A stretch of 64,000 nucleotides of DNA from Gavia stellata (lineage: Eukaryota; Chordata; Aves; Gaviiformes; Gaviidae), in the NCBI RefSeq assembly GCF_030936135.1, contig NC_082632.1, forward strand, positions 248,001 through 312,000. The letters are read 5' to 3'. Both the position numbers and the translations under genes were made by a program. Within the stretch, counting starts at the first letter, position 1. Each line of letters opens with the position of its first letter. The notes beneath the pieces were generated by a model. That model was not told where the DNA came from. It was given only the letters and a program-made list of their open reading frames with translations, and did no database searches. This document shows positions 10,144 through 23,400 of this stretch, piece after piece.

Positions 10144-13044
10144 ATGGCTGGGGAAATAGTTTATGCCGATTTAAGGCATCCTGGGAATGGATTTTCTCCT
10201 GCCGAGAAGCGTCAGGGTAAGTGCTATTTTGGTGCGGGGGAAGCGTTTATTTCAAGCTTTGCTTGCTTTGGGAAGACCTTTGGGTTTGCTTGCTTCTCCA
10301 TCCCCACGTTGAGGTTTCCAAGAGACATGGAGAGCGTTGGGTGGATTAAATGTCCTCTAAGGTGGGATCCTGGCTTGCATGGAGGGGCAGAAGAGCAAGG
10401 AAGGGGTGGGGGAAGCCGGCAAACATCTGGAGGTTGAACAGTTTTGCCTCTGAGCCCCTCCCTTTGGTGGCCAAAATGGGTTCCAAGAAGCCCAACGTGA
10501 GCCAAGACACCTTGACGGGAGGCAAAGCGGCCGAGACCACATCTGGGATCCTGGTGGAGACGAGATCTGGCGAGCCCCAGGTCCCACCGTCTCTACCACG
10601 AGCGGGTTTCGCCTGCCCTAAATTAAGCCAATTTCAGAAGGTTTCAGGTCCGCTAAAGCTTCATCGTTGGGTGCCCAAGGCTGCTCTTGAGGCTCCCTGC
10701 GGCCCCTCCACCACCTGCAAAACCGTCCTTAGGCGATGCCCTGACTTCTGCATCCAACCTCTAGACCTCATCGGCGGGGATTTATTTTTTTTCAGAGGAA
10801 GCCAAGCAGCTGTGAACTTCTGCTCAAACTTGCTGGCTTGACAGAGGGGCTCCCCCCCCACCCAAAAGAAAAAAACAAACCCAAGCTTTTGCACTTGAAA
10901 ATGTGCTTTTTTTTTTTTTTTTTTAAGCAAATGTGGCCTCTTTCAGCTCCTGCCTTGTGCCCACGGTGGCACGGGGTCCTCCTCAAAGTCAGTGGGCTGG
11001 GGAACCTCATCCTGCTGGTGCTGGTGGTGGTGCTGAGCGTGCAGGGTGAGTAACCAGCTCTTATCTGCATCTCAAAACCCAGCTTGGAGGGGAAATCGGG
11101 TTTTTATTTCAGCGTTTCAGCCTTTGGAGGGGACGAGGTTGCCCCGTGGGGAGCCAACGAGATGCATCACCCACCGAGAGTCGACCCCCTCGGAAATAAA
11201 CCTGGCTTAGCCCCGTCGATTTTAAACGAGGGTGGAGGGTACAAGCCATGCTTTGCAGGCTGCCTTGATTAACCGGGTGCGACCGCAGTGGGGAAAAAGG
11301 AGGGTTGCACAAAATCAAACCCAGGCCTACCTGGTTTTGTGGTTTTTACCCCCAAAACGGCCGCAGCCTCTCACCCCAGGTCCTTCCTCCAAGTTTTTCA
11401 GGGCTGTCTGCAGCCAGCGACGATCAGCGTTCCCCGGCAAGGTGCAGAACAAAGCCGGTGGGGAAGGAACCACACGGAGCGATGCCTGATCTCATCCCTG
11501 ATCCGGTATTTCTGCGAGCTCCGGCGGGACAGCCCCGCAGGTAACCCCTATTCCCGTCCGGCTCTGCTGGGAGAGGCTCATGTGGGACCTTTGATGGGGC
11601 TTCCCTCCCACCCGGCTGCAAGGATGCCCCCGGGGATGCCGTGAGTCCACTGAGGATTTTTTGGCAAAGAAAGAGGAGCAGCACGAGGAAGGATTATTTT
11701 TCTGCGTGCGATTTTTGCTGACCCCTCTTCCACGGAGGAGCAGGGCCAGCCCTAGGAAGGAGGCTCCTCACCACCCTTCCTCCACCCCAACCAGCCGTTA
11801 GCGGCCGTGTGCTCAGCCCACCGCAGTCTTCCTCCTCCTCCCCGGTGGTTGAGCAGGAAAATAACCCCCAACGATGTGAAAAAACCTCAAGGCTGGGGAA
11901 AGATCCGGGGTGTGGGATGGGGAAGCCCTTGGTGCCCTTCAGCTGGCGGTTGGGGAAGATCTGGACCACCCTTCGGGGTGTCGGACAGCTCTTTCTCTTC
12001 TTCAGCCTATGCTGGCTGCAAGCTGTGTCCCAAGGACTGGCAGCTCCACGGGGAAAGATGCTACCGGCTTTCCAAGGAAGAGGGAAACTGGACTCAAAGC
12101 AAGAAGGGCTGCGAAAATCAGGATGCTCAGCTGGTGGTGCTCCAGAACAAGAAAGAAAAGGTAAATACAGAGGAGAAGGCTTGGAAAGGACCCAAAAGTC
12201 CTTTCGTCTCTGTTTCTGAATTTAAGCTATTTCCCCCCCAGAGCTGCCTGTAGAGATGGTGCCTGGTGGCGTTCAAAGCACGGGGCGCATTCGTGTCCCA
12301 TCTATTTGGAGGTGAAATGAGTTAGATGGCTTTGCACCCCACGAAATTCCAGTCACCTCCTTTTCCCAGGAGTACATCAAGAATATCACAGGCAGAAGCA
12401 CACAGCCGGTGTGGATCGGATTGATATCATCCCACAAGAAGTGGAGATGGGTGGACAACACATCCTTCAACACCCAAACGTGAGTGTAGCCGCAATCCGC
12501 CAGCCTAAAACGCGGCTTTGCTCCATTTCGAGCCGGTGCACGCCCCAACCCATCCCTCCACGATTTCACTGTCTATGCAACGGTCTCATATTCCCCTTGC
12601 CAAAGCTTTGCAGACCAAGAGTTGGGTTTATGGAGCACGGTAACTCAACACCTCCCACCCTACCCGTGCAACCAGCTTTAACGGCGCACGCATGCTCCTT
12701 GCAGATCTTATAGCAAGCACAGCAACCTGCCCTCAAATCGGGGCAACCCACCAGCGAGAAATCATTCGTAGCACAACGAGATGGTGCAGAAAAAGGGCAG
12801 GAGAAACCCCCTACCTCCCCTCTTCTGCAAGCTGGGAAGAGTTTGCTCCTCTCGGGCAATAAGATTTTTGTTCTGCAGGTTTGGCAGCCTGAAGGACATG
12901 GATGAAGGGTGCGGGACACTGAAAAATGAGGTGTTGGAGGTCGATACCTGTGGCGGCGAACACAAGTGGGTTTGCCAGAAAGACCTTTTAGAGCTCTCCC
13001 CATCGATGGTGGGAGACGGAGAGCAATGCAACGCCTCCCTCTGA
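10144..13044 (+). CDS. Gene B: KLRB1/B-NK-like inhibitory NK receptor
   Basis: Six exons, 258 residues: 10144-10216 (cytoplasmic), 10947-11045 (membrane), 11367-11540 (stalk), 12006-12160, 12370-12479 and 12879-13044 (lectin domain). The protein starts MAGEIVYADL, an ITIM of the V-x-Y-x-x-L form that recruits SH2 phosphatases. The membrane helix is NLILLVLVVVLSV. The domain shows CKLCPKDW, CYRLSKEEGNWTQS, VWIGL, WRWVD, the Cys-Gly pair and HKWVCQKD. Classical calcium ligands are absent, as in NKR-P1 proteins. Introns are phase 1,1,1,0,2, matching gene H. AATAAA lies at 13270. It is a type II receptor on NK-like cells by family analogy. The start is the only ATG in frame before the ITIM. Its 5' end faces gene A. 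Confidence 0.9.
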
Positions 13045-13269
13045 CACATGCCCCTCTCGAAACGCCGAGCCTGTGAGACACTCACCGCCAATATTTGGGG
13101 TGAAGCCAGCCCCGCCTTCACCGTGACAGCCCTACAGGGGATTTCAGGGTTTGCAAATGCATTTCCCACCTGGGTCAAGACAATTTTTTTGGGGGCGCAG
13201 ATGAGCCCCCGAGCTGGGAAACCAGAAAGGTCCGTGCCCCTGGCGCTGTGTCGATAGAGCTACGGCATC

Positions 13270-13275
13270 AATAAA
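13270..13275 (+). promoter_or_regulatory. Polyadenylation signal of gene B
   Basis: AATAAA lies 226 bases after the stop codon of gene B, giving a short 3' untranslated region. Confidence 0.7.
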
Positions 13276-13492
13276 AGCCTATAAAACTGGTTCGCTTCAG
13301 TTTGTTGGAATAACACAGATTCGTAAATAAGAGCACGGGTGCCACAAAATGTGTGGTAAATATTGCGAAGTGCAATTAAGAAAAGTCTTCCTGAGCGATG
13401 GCTGCGGGAAGGGGTCTGCTACCAGGCGGGTATCTCCCTGGGCGCAGCTGAGAGCACCGGCACATGGACTGATGCAGGCAGCTGCGTTTGGG

Positions 13493-13690
13493 GTTGGGGT
13501 TTTTTTTTGTCTTTTGGGGGGTTTGTTTGTTTGTTTTGGGATTATTTTATTGTTGTTCGGGGCTTTTTTTGGTTGGTTTTGGGGTTTTTCATTTTGTTTT
13601 GTTTGGGTTTTTATTTTGGGGGGGGTGTTGGGGATTTTGGTTGTGTTTTTTGTTTTTGTTAGTTATGGTAGTTTTATTTTTTGCCAAAAA
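13493..13690. repeat. G/T-rich low-complexity segment
   Basis: Runs of T alternate with GGGG and GGGGGGG runs on the plus strand, between the tail ends of B and C. The T/G asymmetry gives hydrophobic Phe/Gly/Trp frames, which are not genes. Several G-runs could form quadruplex structure. Confidence 0.8.
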
Positions 13691-14064
13691 AATATAAAAC
13701 ATTCCAAACCCATCCAAATCCACCATTTTACCAAATTCCCTCCCCACCCTCCCCTCTTTCCAAGAGGAAGAACATCTATTCTCTGAAATTAAGTTGCTCA
13801 CTCATGTGAATTATGGCTCTGGCTGGCTTAGAGGCTAAATACTGCTTTCGAAAGTGCATAGAAAAGCCTTGATAAGCTTTTTCTGATGCAGTGATCCAGA
13901 AGTAAGAGATCACTGATAATCTAGCTTGCCTGAGCAGAAAGTCTCATGAAAACACAGTCATAAATGTTGGTGACAGAGTGAGGTGTAAGGATTTACCAAA
14001 GGAATATGTGCATAGCTGTCCTTCTCGTCAGAGAACGGGGATGAAGCTCCTGTTTACATGCGCT

Positions 14065-14070
14065 TTTATT
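14065..14070 (-). promoter_or_regulatory. AATAAA overlapping the stop codon of gene C
   Basis: On the minus strand the end of the gene reads CCAAAATAAAAG, so the stop TAA is part of AATAAA. If it is used, the 3' untranslated region would be almost absent. Another signal further downstream cannot be excluded. Confidence 0.4.
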
Positions 14071-15969
14071 TTGGATATGCTTTTTGCTTCCAGAGGACGT
14101 AGTCGTCCGGTCTGCTGCAGAGCCAGTTCTTCATGGTGTGGCAGAGGGACGAGCTGATCCTCTCCTGGTTGAGGTACGCGCAGGGTCCACTGCCCCTCAC
14201 CTCGAACCTGCAATGTCGACACGCTCAGGAGTGCGAGAAAAGGAGGAAAAGAAGAAAGCTACCCCCAAAAAATTACAAAAAGCTGGGATTTCATCTCTGG
14301 GAGAGAAGGGGCGGTGTTTGGCTGAGGGTATCTAATCGGGGATTGGTGTGCAGCATCCTTGGTCCATCCCAAACCTCCCAACCAGGGGCTGCTTGAGCAC
14401 AGTGGCAGCAGAAGGTCCCCATCCCAGGATGGGTCATCCCAGACCCTAAGAAATCCCATCCAAGGTGGGAGAAGAAACACGACAGCCCCCCGGGGCCATT
14501 TCCATCCACACCAAGAAGCCAAACCTGCCCCAGTTGCCAACCCCAAGCATCTAACATGGACAGAAGGACCAACCAGTTGTTGAAGGCTGTGCCATTGGCC
14601 CACCACCAGCTGTTGTCCTCCTTTCGCAGCCCAAACCAATGGTTAGCTTCGCCTTTGTATCTTTTAATGAAGGTCTTTAAAGCAAAGAAACATCATGTTT
14701 TAGTTAGTCTTGTCTTCCCCACCTCCTCTTTTCCACCTGTGTCCATCACCCCACCCAGAGATGGTGCTTTCCCCAAGGCATCTGCTCCTGGCTACAGCAT
14801 TGGGTGCAATTTGGGGCCAAGCAGGTCTTTGGTCTGTTTTTTTTGCTCTTTGGTTTTTTTTTTTTCCTTCCTCTTTTTTGTTTGTGGGGTGTTTTTTTAT
14901 TGACTGTTTGTTTTTCATGTTTCTCACCCTGGTGCTAACGTAGGGGCTCTAGCCCAGTTCTCACCAGTTCATCCATGGTGCTTATGAGGGCCAGTGAAGC
15001 TCCCAGGGCCTCGCAGCTTTCCTGACTGGTGGTCCAATTGTTCTCAGACTCAGAAAAGTAATAGCATTTCCCTTGGAAACCAAGCCAGGCATCTGGGCAC
15101 ACGTGGGAGAAGTCCGGGTGAAGCAAAGGGGATCCCAAATGGGCAGCTGAAAAAGAAAAAGCTGAGTGAGATGCATGGGCAGCCCTAAAAAGCAAGAAAA
15201 TGGGATTTATTATTTTTTTCCTAGAAGCTGCAGGGGTGGAATTAGGGACGACGCCCTTGGGAAAGGGAATGGTGTGACCAAGCGAGGGCCCAGGGTGCCT
15301 GGATCACAGTTTAGGGAAAAAAGGGGGTGCCCCCCAAAGCAAGCTTAGTGCTTTGCTTGGGGAGCATCCCTTGATGCTGGGAAAATCCTGGGATCCCCCC
15401 ACTTCCCCAAAACAGAGGTGTCTTGCTCAAATCCTCCCTATGAGGGATGCCTGGATGGGACTCACCAGTCACAGCTACCAGCAGGGCCAAGATGATGAGC
15501 ACCAGCACCACGCACACAGGGATGAAAACCCGTGAGGAGCCGGATTTTTCCCTGTCTGGCTTCTTGATGTTGGACCCTGGGGGAGGAAAGAGCAGGAGAG
15601 AGTGTGGGCTGGGTCCTTTCCCCTTTTTCTGCTGGATCCTTAGTCCACCCCAAGCCCCAGGCAGGACAGGGACGTTTTGGGGGCTTGGGAGGATGGGGAG
15701 AGCTCGCAGAGGCTCACGGGGCTGCCCATGGGGTGGGGAGAGCAGACCTGTGTCCTTCGAAGGCACCAATCTGCGTTTGAGGATCCGGAGATGGATTTAG
15801 GCTTTTCAGCATTTAGAGGTGGCCACATCATGAAATTTAGGGTGGATGTGCTTGGGTCCATCTGCACCCACCCAAAAACTCTGTCCCCATCCCACTGGTG
15901 CTCCACCGGAGCGAGATGCTCTTCCCACCCCCTGCCCTCACCCAGAGCATTGGGTTTTTTCTGCAGCAT
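14066..15969 (-). CDS. Gene C: CLEC2/B-Lec-like type II C-type lectin
   Basis: Five exons, 187 residues: 15942-15969 (MLQKKPNAL), 15466-15576 (membrane, FIPVCVVLVLIILALLVAV), 14965-15146, 14574-14674 and 14066-14207. The lectin domain shows CPDAWLGFQGKCYYF, ENNWTTSQESC, FIKRYKG, NHWFGLRKED, ANGTAFNNW and CAYLNQ, all marks of the CLEC2/CD69 branch. Phases are 1,1,0,2. The start is the first ATG after an in-frame stop, and its donor GTGAGG gives the needed phase. The cytoplasmic tail is short and rich in Lys and has no tyrosine motif. The stop TAA lies inside an AATAAA. It probably serves as a ligand for a KLRB1-type receptor. The gene is head-to-head with gene D and tail-to-tail with gene B. 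Confidence 0.87.
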
Positions 15970-18900
15970 TACCCCATTTGTACTCTTTCTCTACATCCTG
16001 GCAGTGATTCAACACTTCGTCTTGGTCTGAAGAATTTGGCTGTTGGGATCCTTTCCCCATGGTGGGCAGAGAAGTGCTGGACCCAGGCGTCCGCGTTCGC
16101 CCACCTCAGCGGGGATAGCTGCTCAGGCTGCGTGTTAACAAGGAAAACACTGAGAAAGTCCGCAGCCAGCCATGCCTCCTGCGTTTGTGGGATCCCATCA
16201 AGCTGTCCGGAGACTTTTTTTTGGCCTCTGCGACACCCCAAGACCAGGGGCACCAGGTACCATGAGAAGCCACAGCGGGGAGAGCCTTTGTCCTATGCTA
16301 AAAAGACATTGGGAGGGGGAAGAAAGACAGAAAGAAGAAAGACAAAGAAGGACAAAGCGAGAGAAGATGAAAAGAGAGGGGGAGAAAGCAACGGGGGGGG
16401 GGAGGGGGGGAGGGAAAGATAAAAAGGGAGGAAACAGAGGGGGGGGAGGAAAAGGAGAGAGTTAAAGAGAAAAATAAAAGGAGAGGGGGAGAAAAAAGAG
16501 AGGGGGAGAGAGAAAGATAAAAAGATAAAGAAAGGGGGAGAAAGATAAAAAGAGATTAAAAAAGAGAGGAAAAAGAGAGAGGAGGAGGAGGAGGAAAAAA
16601 GGCAAGTTTAAAGGGAGTTTAAAAGTTAAAAGATATTAAAAGAAAGTTATTAACTATTTACAGTTTAAAGAGAGTCTAAGTGTTTATGAAAAGACCCAAC
16701 TCCGCTAAGGCGTCAGGAGCCGTTGCTGCAGGGCGGGAGCGGAGCTCATGGTTTGGCCTCCCCCAAGAAACCCCCAGGGGGGAAGGAAGTCGAGTTGAAA
16801 AGTAAACTACTGCTGCTTTTAGAAGTTGCATACCTAGCAGCTGCACCCAGCAAATTTAGTTTACTCTCTGGAGTAAACTATCTCAGTTCCTCTGGTGCAT
16901 TGCAATGGCGTCGAGCAAAGGGCTTGTTTTCCTACACCGGAGCCAATGAGTTTCAAACAGCTTTTATTCCCTCCCTCTGTCATGTGTACGCTCCAAGAAG
17001 CTGGGCTTGGTAAATAACCTTTCATTCCGGGAACAAGATCTAAAGCCACGTAGGGCAGGTCTTGGTTGTCATTAAACAGACAGAAAAAAGTGCAAAGACC
17101 TTCCCTCGCACAGGGGATTTGCAGGAGGAAAACGCAGTGCATGAGGATATGCTCGGATATAGTGTTTCAGAAACAGTTTTTAGGGCTAAATTTGGCAGGG
17201 GAGAAGAGAAAAAGTCGTAAAAAGAGTGGGCTGGGAAGGGGTGCTGCTTCCCCAGCCCTGGAGGTACCCAAAACTCCACGGGACTTTTGGGTACCAGACT
17301 TGGTCCTATCTCTCAGCAGGGTTTGAGCTGGAAACCCTTCAGCCCTGAGCTAGATGAGCTGTTACTGCCGCAGTTTTGAGACAATATTTGAGAAATGAAA
17401 GTACTGACGTGAGACTAAAAAAAACCCTCAGTCTAAGCTTTCAGTTTCCCCATTCTTAGGCTGAAAACGTTTGTCCTGCTTTTGGCACTGCTTTGTAACG
17501 ACGATGGTAAAAATTAAACAAAATTCCCTTAAAAAAGACCCCATGGGGGGTTGTGTTTTTCACCTTCCCCCCAAAAAAAGAACAATTAAGAGATCTCACA
17601 GGGCAGCCTGAGCTCCTGCCCAGGTTTTATCCCTCCCAAGCCCACTGCGGTTTCCAGCCAATCCACTCCAGCTCCCCAAAATTCGTTATTAACTCCACTT
17701 AACTGAAACAAATTTAAGTCCTTTTTATCATACAATTATTCCCCTCTTTTCACTGCGATTTTCTTAATTCCCTGCCAGAGAAAGCAACCCTGTTAGCTAG
17801 AAGGCGCTAGGGGGGAAGAAAAAAAAAAAGCAGCACTGATAAGTGTTTACAAAGCAGAAAAACAGAGCGAAAAAAATTAAAAACCAGCTGAAAAACACAC
17901 GTCCAGAAACTCAAAACAACCACAATAGAAGTGGCAAGGGGAGACAGGGCACCCGTGGTGGCAAATCTTCGACAAAATCAGCTGAACAGTAGTGATTTTC
18001 TTTTGTTCTTTTGCCTTTCCTTCAATTTGCTACTTTCAGTTTAGCCGGTTGATTATTTCAGCCCCCCCAAAGATAAGAGACCTCTCCCCAGGCGGTCCCC
18101 CCAGCCCCAGCCCCAGCCTCACTCCAGTCAGCACTGACCCAGCCAGCCCCCACTTTCTGCAGGCAAGGAGACACTTTTCCTGTAACTTACCTCACTGGTA
18201 GATGGTGTTCGGGCTGGTTATTATTTCCTGGTTCTGCTCGAGTATTGCTGTGTGTGGGGAGGGGTGAGGCACTCCGCCAACGGCTGCAGTTCCAACGCTC
18301 GGTCGCAACCAACGAGTTCAAGCGTTGACCTCGGGGTGCCTTCTTGGGCTCATAGGCAAAGCAAAGGGGTGAAGGAAAACCTCAAGAAACCAGCAGTTGC
18401 TTTAAGCTCAAGAGGTGCCAAGCAGGAAGTGGATCTTTTTTTTCCTATTATTTTTGCTGAATAAATCCAGCCGAGCGGGGATTTTTAACAGAGCCCTGCA
18501 GTTGGGCGATGGTGAAGGCACCATGCTCCCCTCGCTCCCCAAAGGTTTGCGGTCATTTCTCAACTTCTCTGACAGCTTCTCAAGCTGCTTTGAAACACTT
18601 TGCATGCAAAGCCGGGGTCAGGCCACGCTAACGTGGCTTTGAATCATCTCTTCTCGCTACGGCGGAGGAAAAAAACAAGGTGCTTTTGCTCTCCGTCGGG
18701 GAGCAAAAGCAACAGGCTCCAAGAAAAAACAGCCCAGAGGGATGAGAAAAATGCTCCAAGGAGAAGGAGATGTAAGACGGGAGTTTAAACCCAGCGGGAA
18801 AAGGGCTGAGAGCATTGAAGATGGTGAGAAAAAGCATGGGGAGACTCTCTGAGCTGTCCTGGGAAAGCCCCTGGGGCTGTCATCGCAGAAGTAAGCATCT

Positions 18901-20495
18901 GAGGTCTGGGGACATTATCTGGCTGCAGACACGCCTGAAACAGCATCTTTTACACCCAAAAAAGGGTTTGTTTTTCAGGGACAAGAAGCTTGACCGGATC
19001 CTGGTTCACTCCATTCCCTGCCTCATGGGAATGATAATTTCTTCATTTCTCACCAAACCGGGGGTTGCCTGCCCTGCTTGATGGGTGATACGGGAAAGAT
19101 GGGGCCAGGCTCTTCTTGGGGTGCACGGGGAAAGGGGGAGACAGGGCAAGCTGCAGCAAGGATGGGAGATCAAGATATATTTTCATTCTTATTCAGACGC
19201 ATTTGGGTTTGAGTCCAACACACCATTTCTTCTTGTCACCCCCCCCCCCCACGGTGTCTGCCCTAAAATCACTTGGAAACGTGTGCTTGGAGATCCACAT
19301 CACTGCTCTGCGTGGTCTCCCTCTTTCTTTGAGCACTGGAGACCTTTGGGGCGTGGGAGGCTCTTTGCACCCTCCACGATGGCCCCCCTTTTTCCCCAAG
19401 GAAACCATCCACCCTTCCCGTTTGGAGAAAAGAATTAATATAAATATTATAAATGGTTAGAGCAGCGTTCATTCATCTGCAAACCATTATTATTGGCTGT
19501 GGACATGTCTGGGGGTTACCGGTGCGACTCCTCCCGCCAGCATGCCAAGGGCGTGTGGGGTACTCCAGCCCCCTGACCACAGACATCATGTCCCCAGGGA
19601 AGGAGGAGGTGGCCATGCTCATCGCCACCTACCCAAAGCACAAGCCCGGGAGCCCGGGATCCACCTTGACCCGTTGAAGATGCACCCAACAAAGATGCTC
19701 ATGTGCAAGCCAAGAACCCAGGGAGAGAAAGAATCCGTCGCAGCCCAGGATGCTTTCCACAGGAAAGATGAGTCGAGGAGGCAGCGAGACCATGAGTCAT
19801 AAGAAATGACTTTGGGTCTTGCTGCTTCTTTTGGTATTTGGGGAAAATACCACCACGGCATGTGAGATCTAACTCACCCCCACTCTAAACTGCTCTAACC
19901 TGAAGACTCAGAGCTGGGTCATGGGGATCAAAAGTTCGTGTATCCCTCCATTGCTGGTCCTGGGAGGCCATTGCTTGGGTTAGGGTGGTGATTTTCATGC
20001 CATCAAGTGTGGAGGCAAGCACATGGAAAAAAAAAAAAGGGTGCCAGACCCAGGAGGTCACTCAAGGTGACAGGCAGGGTTTTCCCGAAGCTGAGAACAG
20101 GCAGAATAAAAAAGCAAAAAAACCCCCACACATTCACAACTTCATGGTTGAGCACAGAAGACTTTGGGAGGAGGATGAGTGCTCCCACATCATCAAGGTT
20201 GCTAGCAATTTCTCCTTTAGCATCCAGTGTTCTCTTGTCTTGAGGTTCCTCATGTTTCCCAGCGGTGGGTCTCCAGGATTCTCTTGGCAAGGAAGAGACC
20301 TCAGCAGCCTCCCGAGCAAAGGCATTGCAAGCTGTCCCCAGTACCCCAAGGTCCATTCCCACCCCTCTGCATCTTGCAGAGGGCTATGCTGGTGCAGCAG
20401 AAGGAGCAACGAGGGTTTCCTCCACCAGCTTCACCTAACCACACCACCTCTGCCCATAAAAGCTTCCCTCCTTTTCCATCCATCACTCACTTAGC
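15970..20495. other. Intergenic between head-to-head genes C and D
   Basis: About 4.5 kb without a supported gene. It includes a purine-rich tract (16308-16625) and a 29-codon frame at 19588-19677 that faintly recalls an S100 protein start. The rest is ordinary single-copy-looking sequence with several C-runs. Promoters of C and D must lie here, but I could not place them. Confidence 0.5.
16308..16625. repeat. Purine (GA) low-complexity tract
   Basis: Almost pure A/G on the plus strand with GAAAGA, GGGGGAGAAA and AAAAGAGA blocks over about 300 bases. Lys/Glu/Arg-rich open frames through it are artefacts of the composition. Confidence 0.9.
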
Positions 20496-23400
20496 ATGCC
20501 CTTGACACCAGCCACGGAGGATGACGGAGGTTACATCTTCATGACCAAACTGAAGGTGAAGGACCCCACCCTGATGCCCACGATGATGGACCCAGGTACC
20601 GGGGATCTTCTCAGCCAGAATGGCCATGAGAAGAAACCATGGGCAGCAGCAATTTTGCAATTCATTTTCTCTTCCCTTCCCCTGGACTTTCCCTCAGTCA
20701 GCATTGCTGCAGACATGAGAAAAGCCGTGCCTTTGGGGGGAGAAATTTCAACAAGGGTCTTGGGGGGCATTTTGTCCATCGGTTTTGCGCTTCAGCCTCT
20801 GGGCACCTCCAGGTTCATCTCCCTAAACAATGGCCAGTCTGGCATTGCCTACCCTGGAAACCCATACAAAGAAATTTAATTCCTTAGCAATCCTTACTCC
20901 TTTTTTCTGCTCCCTTTTTTTTTTTTCCACCAATGCTTAGGATGGCGCAACTCCTGTTATTGCAGTTTTTTGCCTGCACCGCTGGGGTTACGTTTAACCT
21001 TGCACCAGCAAAATAAGCGTGATACAGCCGGGGATACCCAGCACTGGAGCCCAGTGGCCTGCAACTGGTTCTTCCATCGCTCAGCTCTGCTAATTTCTCC
21101 ATAAAGTCTTCCAAAATGTTTTTATCCCCAGACACATCCCATCACCGAGGCTGTTACAAAGCAGCCGTGCTGCTGCTGCTGAGCCTCTTCCTGGCCTCAG
21201 CTGTGATTTTTCTGAGCATCCGTGGTAAGTACCAGAGGGGGAACCCTCCCACTGATCCTGGTGGGGGGGTTGGTTGTCTTGCACAGCCTTTTGCTGCCCC
21301 ATCGTACCAACAACCAGCTGTTGTGCCTCAGAAACTCAATTGCATCATGCATTGTCCCTAATCCTTCTTCTCCCTCCACGTCTCCTGCGCCACGCAAAAG
21401 GCAACATTACCAAAGGTATGGATCAGCACGTTGAGAAACCCTTCTTCCTATGAAAAACCACCCTGCTCCAGCCACGCCCCACTTATAACGCTGGTGATTT
21501 AGGAGGAGTGGCCAGAAGTAAAAGAAAAAAGAAGCGCAGGTTTCCGTTGGAAACAGCCACCTGCTCATTTGCAAGAAACACTCATATTTTCTCCCACCTG
21601 GGCTAAGCTCTTGCAGACACGTGCGCGCTGCAGGACACACAGCACACGGCATTAAGTCACCTGGACAGGTGGCAATAGCTTTCCAAACACACCAACCCGT
21701 ACATTCAGGCCAACAAAATGCTCTTAAACCAGCAGAAAAACAGATGCCAAGTTCCTCTGCGATCAAGGCAGAAGTTTTCTCCAGAAGCCTGGGTTTTGTT
21801 TTTTTTCCTGTGAAAAATGACAAATTTTGCCAGAAACCGATCTTTCAAACAAATTCTTAAAGCAAAAGCATCGTAATTCCTGAGTCAGCCATTAAATAGC
21901 ACCTTTAGGTTGGCCATAGCAACGTCTAGTTACGAGACACTCTACTTTGATGGAGAAAAAGGGCTTTCTGCACACGCGGGGCGGCAGCCTTTACAGATGA
22001 TTTTCTCCTCAGAGGCATGAATTTATTTTTCCCAACTCAATGCTGCAATTCCCCCATTCCCCACCCAACGTGCCCGTTGTAAAACCAACCAGCGTTGTTT
22101 GGTAGTTTTCTGGGAGTGCAGCAACACACATTTCAAGGCAATTTCAGCTCAGCTGAAGCAAAGCCTCCGTGACCCGGCACAGGACAACTTATCAGGTACC
22201 CGCGGTGCGCCCTGTGCTGAAGAAAAGGAGAAAATAATTGAAAAAAAGAATCCATATTAACCTCATGGCAGAGCACAGTTTGCTTTTTTGCAGTGAGACC
22301 AGGGAGGTTACTCTGAGGGGTGATCTCCTTGGTTTGCCCGACCCATGCTATGTTGCCTTCACAGCCTGCAAAATGGGGTTTGGAATTCTCCTGCCCTTTC
22401 CCTTCCAGGTTTGGGTGCTCGCCTTTTTTGCAGGCTAACGCATGCCCTCGAGATGCACGTACCCTACAAACAGAGCACGGAGGGGTTTGTAATAAATGCT
22501 GCTGAAAAACAGCAAAGTCCAGCTGCTGCTGTCCTTTGGGTTGAGGACTTCTGGTTGGTTTTTGGGCAGCTCCATCCCCAGGAGAGAAGGGATGGACCAA
22601 GGCCTGGTTGGTTAGCAAAAGATGTTTCTGATGGGTGTCAGACAGAGAAACCAACTTCCACCACCTCCAGTTGAAGAGAAATCAGGGAAATAAGAGGTCT
22701 GTGAGCAAGGATGAGAAAGAAAATGGTGGGAACTGGGAGGAGATGCAGAGCTGCATCAAAGTGATGCTGGTCCGGGGAGTGTGGAAGAAGGTCGCTCCTC
22801 TTTAAGCCTGATTTTTAGAGTGAATATCGCGAGATCTGGGTACGTTTCTCCATCTCTTCCTGCAGCCGAAAGCGAGCGCAAGCTCTGCCCCAAGAACTGG
22901 ATGGTGTACAGGGAGAAGTGCTGCTGGCTGTCTAACAAGAGTTGGGTTTTGAACAAGAGCAAGAAGGACTGAGGTGCTGAGAGCTCAAATGCTGATCATC
23001 CAGGACCTGGAAGAGATGGTAACACAGAAAGTACAGGGGGCCAGGTCTTCCTGGGGTGTAAATCACCCAGGTTTCCATCTAAACTGGGTCCATGTTGGGG
23101 TGGTTGGCTGTCCATCGCGTCCAAAACTGGTGCGTTATGGGAGGACTGGTCCCTCTCTAACCCCCTCCGGGATTTCATCTCCAACATCAGAGGGAACCAA
23201 CTACATCTGGATCGGGCTGCACCTACCCGTCAATGCTCAAAACTGCACCTGGGTGGACAAGGCTCCCTTGGACCAGCTGATGGGAGCGTTGCCCAAGGAG
23301 ATGCTCAGATGCAGACAGAGAGCCCCAGGGCGGGCTTTGGGAGATGGGAGGGAGCATTTTTGGGGGAGCTGTTTCATCTTCCGTGTCTCCATCAGGTTCA

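Noticed and set aside
13493-13690. Telomere-like or structural element
   Set aside because: The G/T asymmetry is present but there is no hexamer repeat; it is plain low-complexity sequence.
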